Source: Epiperipatus broadwayi | Taxonomy: Eukaryota > Onychophora > Udeonychophora > Euonychophora > Peripatidae | DNA: 64,000 bases | Direction: 5' to 3' | NCBI GenBank assembly: GCA_028023455.1 | Contig: JAQFVV010001047.1 | Location: 1-64,000 of the forward strand | Shown: positions 48,310 through 58,445 of the stretch, in pieces | Layout of the letters: each line of letters begins with the position of its first letter | How positions within the stretch are numbered: position 1 is the stretch's first letter | Position numbers and translations under genes: made by a program | The notes under the pieces: model-generated | Database searches by the model: none | What the model was told of the DNA's origin: nothing | The model's input: only the letters and a program-made list of their open reading frames with translations

Positions 48310-48757
48310 AAAAGATTCTAAAACAAGTTTTCACTTTGAAATGAAAATGAAGATATTGAAACTGTCAAAATTACTGACAGGCACTCTCTTGTATACAGAA
48401 TAAGAAACAACTGATGAGTAAAGGCAGGTTCTTATCTCATTGTTGTATTGATTTGTTAGTTGGAAAAAAAATTCTAAATGTTATTCAATGCAGTTTTCTC
48501 ATAAAATAATGGTGAAATCAGAAAAATAATGTTAAAAGATTCTAAAACATATATTTTCACTTTAAAATCAATGCAAAGATGTTGAAATTGTCAAAAGCAT
48601 TGACAGGCATTCTCTTGTATAGAGAACAAAAAACAATCGAAGCGAAGGCAGGTTCGTCTCATTGTTGTATTGATATATTAGTTGTAAAAAAATTCTAAAG
48701 GTTATTCAATATGTTTTTCTCTATAAAATAATGGTAAAATCGGCAAAAAATGTTAAC
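48310..48757. repeat. 224-bp tandem duplication, two diverged copies
   Basis: The unit starts AAAAGATTCTAAAACA at 48310 and again at 48534. Shared words include TTTTCACTTT, ACAGGCAYTCTCTTGTATA, TCTCATTGTTGTATTGAT and TAAAATAATGGT. Identity is roughly 85% by eye. Confidence 0.85.
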
Positions 48758-49027
48758 AGTACTGATTTATGAGAGTTAAAGCTGTCTACAAATTTAATCC
48801 AAAAAATATTGACATTTAATGTTAAATACTTTTTTTTGTTTTAATTAAAAAAGATTTAACGTGCTATTCTACTAGGTCAATGGCCTTAATATTATGTGCA
48901 TGAACAGCATAAGGTAAAAATCTGTAGAAATAAAATAAAGATTTAAAATTTTTTGTTCCCAATTTAAGACACCCTGCTCCTCTATTTGTTCAAAATTGGA
49001 AAAAAAAGTGCATCTTATTGAAACAGT

Positions 49028-50430
49028 TAGATCTATCGACCTGTCTGTTTCATCTATTATATTCTATAAAAATGTATTTCGTTTCACTCAGATTGCATGT
49101 ATTTCTTTAATTTAAAACATTGAGTATGCTTGTAATATTGCCGAGTATACGCGCACATTACTTTAAGTTTGTTAAAACTGAAATAAACATAGCAGTGTGT
49201 AGTTAGAATTTAGGTATATAACAAAATAATAAGTTTAAATTTATAAAACTATTCATTTAAGTTTTAATATTCATTTTAAATAATTTTTGAGTTCTATTGT
49301 TTGTTTAAAATTACACAAGCTGTAATTTTTTTATGAGTTTTAACATTTCGTCTAAAAATAATCTTTTGGCTGAAAATTGACCTCATTTAAAATTATAGGC
49401 AAAAACAAATTAGAAAATCCAGTCAGGCATAAATTCATACCAAGTATAATTGGGAAACCGAAGGGAATAGAGCTTTTAACTCCAGATTTAACTGTGGCAA
49501 ATATTAAAAACTAAGTGGAAATTTAGTTAAAGGCAAAGTTCAATGTCAGTAAACAAGTGACATTGCGAAAATAAAAGGGGGAGGAAAATACTGTCAAAAA
49601 TATATTAAAAAGCCTATAGTGGTCATCAAAAAAAGTTGGAGACGCATTTTCTGAAAAACGAGTGTTGAAAAATAATTAAAAAGCTGTTCCTGCATTACTT
49701 TGACCAAGCTGAATTCTGATCAAGCCATTACCAAAAGAACTGTTGGCTAGTGGGACAATAGACTAGCCATCTGTCTCCCACGGAAAACTTTTCTACAGAA
49801 TGGAAGCTAACCCTAAAATACTAGAGAATTCTTGACTGAAGTGATGGAGAAAAGCCGCAACCGAAGTAATATAAAAAGCTGCATCCAGACTTAAATCTAA
49901 AAAAGCCACAGCCCGATTTAATAGAGAGAAGACACACAATAAAGAATGCCTTGAAAGATTTACTACCAATTATTACTGGTAAATCATTCTGCAGAATACA
50001 TTAATTCCATTACTAAACCAATTCTAAATTAAAAGCTTGCTAACTAATCAAGTATCGTATTTAATTATATTACAACTTAGCGATATTTCACAATAGTGAT
50101 CATCATCAATTTGCACCCACTACTTTGATTTACAATCGATTTTTCACTATAATGATCGGGAAAAAATTTAAAAAAATTTTTTTTGGTAGCCATCTTGAAT
50201 TTTGAGTCACTGATGACATCAGAGAATAGACATTTTAAATTCATTTTACCCAAAAGCAAAAGTATATTATTGTAATACGTATACAGGTAATGACTTTGCT
50301 GTAATTGTATACACATACAATTTTTATTCATAAAACACAATGTTAGTGCTGCATTCAATATTTTGAATATAGAACGTATAAACTTAAAATATCTATAATT
50401 ACTGAATCTATAATACTGTATATACTGTAC
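49028..50430. other. AT-rich stretch, no gene recognised
   Basis: 49690-49960 is a little less AT-rich. No recognised motif; the frame at 50077-50358 (minus) is not supported. Confidence 0.55.
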
Positions 50431-50541
50431 ATATAAGTGTTGACTGTCTTTAGAAAAATTAAACTTTATTTAAATATAATGTATAGTACTTGGATTATTT
50501 AAATAAAGATTAATTTTTCTAAAGACACTTAACACTTATAT
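50431..50541. mobile_element. Short foldback (MITE-like) element
   Basis: A 46-bp arm at 50431-50476 (ATATAAGTGTTGACTGTCTT ...) pairs with 50496-50541 (... AAAGACACTTAACACTTATA) with about four mismatches and a 19-bp loop. Confidence 0.75.
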
Positions 50542-51070
50542 TAAATGGTGAAATACTCCAATATATAAATACGGTACACGACAACTAAAATACCATCACC
50601 ACAAACTTTCTTAATTACGATATATTATTTTTAGAACACCTAGATAATTATGTATAACTAGTTATTGATTTTGTAACTTTGTTAATAAACATGCTGTTTA
50701 CACTCGAGTTGTTTCAAATCAAAAGAAAAACATTTCAAAACGCAAATGTTGAATTAGAAAGGTTCAAAAAAAAAAGTTTGTATTTAAAATAAATGTTAAT
50801 GAATTTTCTTCTACATGAACAGGGGGTGGGGTGGGCATTATTACATTACTAAAAATATAGTACTGTATTTATTAAAATTCCAACAATCGACTTATAGCAA
50901 ATATAAAATAAAAGAAAAATAAACTTTGCATATGTTTTAGAAAATTAGTAAAATTGGGTTTTTTTTTCTTTTAAAATAAGTTGACTTTTTTTTTCTAAAG
51001 TTGACTGATTTAAGATACATATTAAGCATTTTGTTATTCTGGTGTACAGGTTTTTCAATTACCAACTTTT
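50542..51070. other. AT-rich stretch, nothing recognised
   Basis: No supported feature apart from T and A runs. Confidence 0.6.
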
Positions 51071-51074
51071 TTTA

Positions 51075-51430
51075 ATGTTTTTTTTGCTGTTTTCGCCTTG
51101 CTTTCCCTGCTTCGCCCAAAATATACAAAAATAAAACATAAAACTTCTTAACCCTTTTCAACAATAAAATTTTTAAAATTTTTCCCTTTAAGCATTATAA
51201 ATGCTCTTCCTTAAACCCTCTTTACTTTTAAAACCTCGTTTATTTTTTGTAATCCTCAAACCCCCTCCCTCTCTTGTTTTTTCCTTTTTCCTTTGTTTAT
51301 TCCCTTTTTTCCTTTTTCTCTTTTTTTTTGTTTTTTTTGCGGTCTGTTTTTTTTTCTGTTCACTTTTTTTCTTTCTCTTTTTTTTTTTTTTATTGTTTTC
51401 CTTTTGATTTTTGTTTAAAAAAGAATACAA
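51075..51430. repeat. G-depleted pyrimidine-rich tract
   Basis: From 51121 to 51420 the plus strand has about 15 G against roughly 70 C in 300 bases; the line 51121-51180 has none. T and C runs dominate from 51240. Reading frames through it on the minus strand are only Lys/Arg repeats and are not genes. Confidence 0.9.
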
Positions 51431-52093
51431 AAATAGTTAGAAGTTAAAATTTCAAAAAATTTTTTCAAATCGGTCACTCTACAAATGAACTTTTAGAAAG
51501 TATAATTATAAAAAAGATTTTAAAAGGAAAATTTTATATTAAGGAATTTAAACATATATAATAAAAAATAATTGATTTTATAAAAATAAAAAATATATTT
51601 GAAAAAAATAAATTTAGAAAAATAATTAATTATAAATAAATTTAAAAAAGAAAAATTTTTATATAGAATTTAAAAATATAAATAAAAAAAAAATAATTGA
51701 TTGTTGTGGGTGATGGATGGTTTTTGAGTATTTATTAAATATAATTAAAAGAGTGTTTTAAATAGAAGTTTAAATTAGGTTGTTTTAAATAGAAAGTATT
51801 TAATTTTTATATTAAATTATTTTTAAAGGGAAAAGATTTTTTAAAAATAATTTTTTATTTTGAGAAGATTTAAAATATAGAGTTTAATGATTATATAATT
51901 TTTATTTTATTTGTTTTATTATTTTTTGTATATTTTATTTAAAAGACTATAAGGAAAAATATAAATGTTTGAAATTAAAATTATATATATAATAAAAAAA
52001 AAAGTTTTTAAAGAAAATTGTTTGTGTTTATATTTTGATGAATATTTTTATAGAATTTTAAAAAAAAAAAGAAAAAATAATAAGTTTTTATGT
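51431..52093. repeat. C-depleted A/T/G tract
   Basis: Between 51541 and 52080 the plus strand has about 56 G but only 2 C (near 51553 and 51947). No C occurs for about 390 consecutive bases in between. It directly follows the G-depleted tract. There is no simple repeat unit and no frame. Confidence 0.9.
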
Positions 52094-52977
52094 TCAATTA
52101 AATAATTTATAATTAAACATTGTTTTTTAATTTGAATAATTTCACATAAGTAATAAACATAAATGTACAGTAATATGTACTGTAATACAAATTTTAAAAA
52201 AATGCACTTCAGTATGGATTTTTTTTTTTCATTACGATGAAAAACTTCTGCAGAAAAATATAAAAACTCTTAAATTCAAATTTAGTTTCACTTTCTCTTT
52301 CTTTTTGCTGTGCTGTACTTTTTAAACAGTAAAAATATGCATTTTTTCCTAGTGATATAAAACTTTTCTGATTAGATACCGTATTTAGTCATCATTGTCA
52401 TGAAAAAAATGAAGAAAATCTTTGAGCTTGGAAACCAATGTGGATATTTTATGTGGACTGGAACTGACCAATTTTTTCCCCATAGACCTCCATTATAAAT
52501 ATGTATTATGTATACAATATTCTTGCTTAACGATGAGTTTTGGAGGACCTATTGCCATCGCTTAGTGGGGTAAAGGTATATTTAAATGTTAAACTAAACT
52601 GTTTATGTTAAATTTACTTTAAAGCTTAGAGCATTCTCAAAATTCTTGCTTGATCATAAATATTTTAAGTAATCATAAATATTTAGGTTCTATAAAACCA
52701 TCCAAACAAATTCTTCATTTCTAAATTATAACTTTATTGATCGTTTTCTGCAATTTGTTCTTATGCCAGCTATATTTAGTTTTTAATTTAATGTTTATTA
52801 GTTTATGCTATATTCATCAGAACAAAGTTTTGTGGAGTTTAATAATTATTGGAACAGCGATTAAGCACATTTCCATTATGTTGGATATTATAATATAAAG
52901 AAATATAGGCAAAACACCCTTCTGAAATCAAACTATTATTTATGATAGAGTGAGTCAGTTATTTATAATGCACTGAA
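52094..52977. other. AT-rich stretch, nothing recognised
   Basis: Normal strand composition returns here. No supported feature. Confidence 0.6.
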
Positions 52978-53120
52978 TAAGTTATTTAAAAACGAATATT
53001 TTGCTTAAGTTATTTAAAAATGGACATTTTGCGTATGCTATTTAAAAATGAATATTTGCCTAAGTTATTTTAAAAATCAATCTTTTGCTTAAGTTGTTTA
53101 ACAATCAACATTTATTTAAT
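52978..53120. repeat. ~28-bp tandem repeat, about five degenerate units
   Basis: Units of the form GTTATTTAAAAA-NGAATATTTTGCTTAA follow each other from 52981 with periods of 27-29 bp and a few substitutions each. Confidence 0.85.
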
Positions 53121-53259
53121 ATTAGACATGAGCTGTGCAGCCTATAAGTAATATTTTAAATCTTAAGAAATCCTTAATTTTGCTGTAACTCTCCTTAATT
53201 AGAAATTAAGCTATACGGATATCCTTAAATCAGATTCTTATTATTGCCTTTGTAGTGTG

Positions 53260-53930
53260 ACTAAGTATACTATTTATGAAGTGACCAGTGGTAGTGGCAC
53301 TGATGGAAGCTAAAATTTGGCATAATTAATTTAGGAAAATATTAAATTAGTGTGGCGAATGTGTTACTAGTTAGCATAAATATGTGCAGCTTCTTGCTAT
53401 ACCTATAATGGCCTACATCAGGATCGATTCCATGTTGTCATGCCTCGAAAGTTTAGGCAACTGTGACCTTTATTGGTATTTGAATCAGCCCAAGCATTCC
53501 AAGGGCTCATTAAGCCGCTGTTCTGTTCACTTGAATAAAAAGGCCTCTTCGTATTATAACAAGCTGCGTGGTTGGGGGAACCAATTACTAGATAATAAAC
53601 CTCCATTAAGAACACATTCGAAATGCACATATTCTGATACTACAGTTTGTAATGCCTTAGCATCTGATGTTTGACTGCCTGGCATCAGTTCAGCCTCTCA
53701 TAGAAATTAGCATCGGCTTTGATCCAATTCGAAATCTGAATTAATGTGTTTATCTGTATAGTAATTAGATAATCTTACTATTATTATAAGTTATGTTTCA
53801 ACTTAATAATATAATTCCCAGCTGTTATAATAAATTGATAACTCTGATTATTATTGATTTTCACAATGTAGATCATAGCATAGGTTATGATGTAAGAGAT
53901 GGTATATGTATATTGTTAGTTATTTAGACT
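53260..53930 (+). other. Less AT-rich tract with a coding-like frame of unknown identity
   Basis: The frame 53384-53674 (96 codons) is GC-richer than its neighbours and contains LGNCDLYWYLNQPKHSKG and YYNKLRGWGNQLLDNKP. The opposite strand is also open (53418-53630), so coding status is not secure. No family is recognised. An old LTR element or an exon are both possible. Confidence 0.25.
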
Positions 53931-54280
53931 TTTTGTAACCCTAAATTTCACTCAGCCTGTGCATGAGCAAATATAATTGGCTTTGTTTATTGTTTATTGA
54001 TAATCACATTTAATATTTTGTAAATCTAAATATTCACTCACCCTGTGTGTGAGCAGTATATATATATAATTTGCATTATAATTTACTGACTATTCATTAA
54101 TATTCTTTGTAAACCTAAGTATTCACTCACCTGGGTGTGAGCAATATATAATTTATGTTATCATATTCTTAGTAAACCTAAGTATTCACTCACATGTGTG
54201 AGCACTATATAATTTGCTTTATTGTATTCTTTGTAATCCTGAGTATTCACTCACCATATGTATATACTTTATTTTGCTTT
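53931..54280. repeat. Tandem array of five hairpin-bearing units
   Basis: Units start at about 53931, 54016, 54105, 54167 and 54228, each reading TTTGTAAACCTAAGTATTCA then CTCAC-(loop)-GTGTGAGC and TATATAATTTG. The first four units keep the CTCAC/GTGAG hairpin; the fifth has lost its right half. Unit length falls from about 87 to 61 bp along the array. Confidence 0.85.
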
Positions 54281-54559
54281 ATAACTTATTAAGTGTTTCA
54301 TTAAATTTAGGAAATATAAATTTATCGCAGTCTCCAGTTTTGCTCATTACTTTATGAGTCACTAGTTAAGTTATATATCATGGGTTAGGGGTGGGGATGG
54401 TGGTGTCATGTTTTACTGCTTTGTTATTGCTGGAACATAAATAAAGATATAGAGTGTAACCTCAGGCATGTCATTCGCAATGGTTTGACTTGGAAGTACG
54501 GGTAAGAGAGCTGAGGTATGATCAGACATAGGATATTAATATCCCAACTTGGTCAGTTT

Positions 54560-54630
54560 TTGATTCTCTGGCTCGAACTCTCGGTCTGTTGAGCAAATGT
54601 ACAAGCCTGACCATTACATTATATTAGAAG
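54560..54630 (-). repeat. tRNA-related SINE head (family C)
   Basis: On the minus strand TAATGGTCAGGCTTGTAC (A-box region) is followed about 25 nt later by GAGAGTTCGAGCC (54570-54582), a good polymerase III B box. The downstream (minus) 200 bp to about 54380 are less AT-rich and may be the SINE body. There is one copy only in this window. Confidence 0.5.
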
Positions 54631-54639
54631 TAATATGAC

Positions 54640-55985
54640 AAATACATGTTTTTTTAATTTGTTAGAAATTAATTTAAAAATTAACTTGTTTTTCATTGAC
54701 CATATTGTTAAAATGTTTTTATGTGAAAAGCAATTGCAAACATTAGAATTGGAAGTGTCCACTCATTTAAAATGTTTTTATTTTTTTTGTTTTTAATTTG
54801 AAAAAAGTTCTACTTCATTTAGAGATCTCAGGTCATCTATGATGAAGAAAAGAAAGACAATGGGGATCATTTAGAATCATTTTGCATGATCCATGCAAGC
54901 TGCCAATAAATTACTCAATTCAAAATGAAAGCGATGATGCTATTTAATTTGCATTTTTCTGAAATCAAAAATTAAACAACTATTGGGTGGGTAGTGGGAA
55001 TTCAAATGAATAAGAGAAATTTCATTTTAAGCATCCTTTTATATTTATTTGTTGTTGTTGTTTCAAAGGTAACCAGTTCATTTTTATTTGGATTGTTGTT
55101 TTTATTTGTAATTTGTATTCAATGTACTGACAATTATTGTTGTCATCAAAACCATCAATATTTCTACTATTGACTATACCCCCCCCCTCACTTTTTCAAA
55201 AGCAAATAAGAAAGAAATTTAAAATTTTTAAAGACAAATAAAAAATTTCTAAACAAATCTGTAAATTACAAATACTATAAGAAGTTGTTTGAAATTATAT
55301 ATTGAAGCAATGAATCTGTAGACCAGGTCCATGCTTAATGTCTTCCTAGATTGCTAGACTAGGATCAAACCAGATCCATGCATGTTGCGATGTTTATAAA
55401 ACTTTCCATCGGCCATTTTATACACATTTAATTTTTAGACCAGCTAATAAGTGATTAAAATATCAATTTTCTATTTAATATTTTTTTATTATAAATATTG
55501 GAGGGGTCCAGACATATATATGCGCAAATACATATAAATATATATAATTACTGACGGAAACTTTTACAAAAATCAATAAATAAATTTTAATATGCTATTT
55601 TTTTTTAAGTATTTTATTCTGGAGATTTACTTTCATGATAAACAAAAAAAAATCCATTAACAAAATGGTAATGAAATTTCTAATTAAAGTAAAATTAAAA
55701 TGAAAAAGATATTTGAAACATAAATCCATCAAATCTATATTAAATTAAAAAAAAATTTGAAACAATAAAATCATTGGGTTTATCAGGAGAGTGAATCTTA
55801 AAAATACAATACAAAATATTTTAGGTCAATAATTGTGGTCGACGGAATTTTAACATATCCACTTAGCCTTGGGCGAATAAAAAAGGAATTTCCCAAAAGT
55901 AGTCAGAAAACATATAAATAGTCCACGAGAACAATAAAGGTCAGCCAGTCATAGTTTTTGTTCAGTGATGCATGGCAAACCCACG
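54640..55985. other. AT-rich stretch, nothing recognised
   Basis: No supported gene. A run of 8 C lies at 55181-55188. Confidence 0.6.
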
Positions 55986-55989
55986 TCGG

Positions 55990-56240
55990 TCAAATTTTTA
56001 AATAACAATAGAGATGTCTAGAAGCATGGTAGTGTAGATGGCTTTCAGCATGCCCATCTCCCGTTGTTCCAAATATGATCACTAAAATACCATAAGCCGG
56101 AAAAACTACGTCAAACTGTTTAAATGTTGGACTGCCAAACTGAACTCTCAAATTAAATTCATAGCTAGCTATGCCTGTGCGGAATTCGTATTTCATCATG
56201 GGATCCAAATTTCCAAAAGACTCAGAATAAATTAGGTAAT
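55990..56240 (-). CDS. Possible exon of an unidentified gene
   Basis: The minus-strand frame is open from about 56240 (after a TTATTCTGAG that could serve as a splice acceptor) through an ATG at 56208 to a TGA at 55990. It contains SFGNLDPMMKYEFRTGIASY, EFNLRVQFGSPTFKQFDV and VFPAYGILVIIFGTTGDGHA. Composition is clearly less AT-rich than the flanks and residue use is balanced, which suggests real or formerly real coding sequence. No family could be named. It may be the last exon of a host gene or part of a transposon. No upstream exon was found. Confidence 0.35.
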
Positions 56241-56244
56241 ATGT

Positions 56245-57860
56245 TTACAATTTGTTTATTTCTAACCACCTGATTTATTCTTGAAACTCCAGTTGACCTG
56301 ATAATGTAATTTTGCTACCTTTGTATGTCTTCTTAAATGAAATTCCCCTTAATTTAATGTAACTGTTCGCCTAAATTCTGTAACATTTGACTTGCTATAA
56401 ATTTAAATTTAATGTCTCTGCTCTCATTCTATCTGTCTTAAAATTATGCCTCTTAATGCTAAACTTTTCTCTTAAAGCAGTTTAGAAAGAATATTATTTA
56501 CTTCTGGATATTTGTTTAGATTTATAAATGTCTGACTTAAAATAATCTATATGCCAATTTGTTACATCTCGACAAAAGTTTTATAATAAATATTTTTGCT
56601 TATATTTCCCAACCAACATCTGCTGGTAAATAACTAACTCTTTAGCTCTGAATGATTACTACTTGGAGCAACCCTTTTTGTCGAGATTAAATAATTTTAT
56701 GTTATTATGTATTCTGAAATATCTTATGCGTATACGGTTTGGATTTCGGGGAGATGCTGGGTCAAGTACGAGATTTTATTTAATTCTATTATTTCATGTT
56801 ATGAGAATAAAAGGGAGAGGATATTAGAAAGTTTCTTCTTGATCAAATGTAAGAGAGAATATCAATGTTTTAAGTTAAAATATTAGTGGGATTTTGTTTT
56901 TGAAGAGACGTGATGCCCAAAAATGATATTCATAATAATGTTAATGCTTATTTTATCCTTGTTCATCCGATCTTGGTCAATCCGTATAATATTTATATAA
57001 TCTTTCTTAGCTCAGTACAATTTTGTATTTAAATTCTAAAAATGTATTTTTCCAATACTTGTATTTTGCTTTGCCAGCATTTCGCTTGATCACTTGTTTT
57101 TGTTCTTTGTGATTGCTAAATCAGAATTAGATCACGTGATAGTTTCACTAATTATGCATTTTTCTTATCAGGATATGAAAGACAAAAATGGAAAGAACCA
57201 GGGCAACTGAGCTTAGCAAGCCTTAGCAATTCTCATCCTTTCACCTGAAATATCTTAAGGTTAACTAATTGCACAGACCATTCGTACTTTATTGGTTCGT
57301 GTCACTAGAACGCGGCACGGGAATTGAGTCTATGCTGGTTACGTAATGTCAAATGCTGGGTCAAATAAATTTTTGTCTCTGAGCACATCATGGTGGATTG
57401 TCTAGGGTCTGATTATATTATTTATGTTTTACAATCCTAAAATATTTAACTGTGAATATCGCAATCCATTTACATTTAAATGTGTCACTCTCTTCAACGC
57501 CAATTCCTAAAAATATGATCCAATTATTTCTCTCTTAAATAAATTTCACATAGATTAAAGTTACATTTAAAATAGAACTATTTAAAATATTTATCTCGTA
57601 TATCTCAGACTTGAGTGGGTGTCTACTGTGAAACTTTAATTGTTTCATTTGTTTAAATTTGCATATGAACTATACCACTCCCTTACTCGAGGTATAATTA
57701 ATGACAGAATCAAAATTTGTTAACAAATTAATGAAATAAAACAGAGAGACATTAAAGGAGTTATAAAATGTTTTATTAAATATACGTGTGAATTTAAGCT
57801 ATCTGTGGTTCATCTCCATTCATTTTATTCTAAAATTAACGTTTCTAATTAATTATTGTG
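56245..57860. other. AT-rich stretch, no gene recognised
   Basis: No supported frame; moderately AT-rich with some balanced patches at 57180-57410. Confidence 0.55.
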
Positions 57861-57890
57861 CTATCTGATGACTCAGGGCCATATACTGTA

Positions 57891-58103
57891 ATGGTCAGAA
57901 AACGTGTGATTCGTGAACATAGTGCAGAATTCGACCACCACACAGAACTGCAGCACCATCTAGATAGCGAAGCCACCCATAGTACTAAGTTTGAACATAG
58001 TTTATCGGTTCCACAATACAATCTACGAAATACTGCATCTGATGCAACATTAGTAAATATTTCTTTAGGCACGGTGGTCAGGGATGTTGCAAGAGATTCA
58101 TGA
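57891..58103 (+). CDS. Possible terminal exon of an unidentified gene or retroelement
   Basis: The plus-strand frame follows a possible branch point and acceptor (CTGATGACTCAG ending at about 57878). It runs GPYTVMVRKRVIREHSAEF, DHHTELQHHLDSEATHSTK, SVPQYNLRN and VVRDVARDS to a TGA at 58101-58103. Its base composition stands out from the AT-rich flanks. The opposite strand is open as well (57845-58072), so the strand is not certain. The peptide is His/Ser/Asp-rich and not recognised. Confidence 0.3.
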   Translation: MVRKRVIREHSAEFDHHTELQHHLDSEATHSTKFEHSLSVPQYNLRNTASDATLVNISLGTVVRDVARDS

Positions 58104-58445
58104 TTTTATTTTCGAGTTAGCCAATAATAACACTAATATTAATTAAACACTTATATTTACAAATAGAGGAAATATTATATTGAATGGGTATCGAATAAAT
58201 AAAACGTAACTGCAGACATATAGTTTGAAATTATTTATTGAAACATTTTAATAATTTAACGGTAAAACTAATAATATTTGGCAAGATTTAAATTGAGTAA
58301 CAGAATTTTCCGATACTATTATATATTCAAGAAATACATTTATTGATTTAGTAACATTTATATGAAATCATTTTATCAATAATACTTTTATTTAAGATCT
58401 CAGTAGCGATATTTCCGATACTGTACATGTTTACAGAGAGAAATA

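Larger units (their letters stand above)
47590..49027 (-). mobile_element. Possible pogo/Tigger-like DNA transposon relic
   Basis: Outer ends next to TA dinucleotides are similar in inverse orientation: CTGTATTACTTTGAATATAAG at 47590 and, from the other side, ACTGTTTCAATAAGATG at 49027. A minus-strand peptide near the left end is acidic. The interior is otherwise decayed and carries a 224-bp tandem duplication. Pogo-type elements duplicate TA and have transposases with acidic C-termini, which is the reason for the suggestion. The DDE domain could not be seen. Confidence 0.3.

Noticed and set aside
51188-51430. Lys/Arg-rich open frame on the minus strand
   Set aside because: It arises from the pyrimidine-rich, G-depleted tract; composition artefact, no protein pattern.
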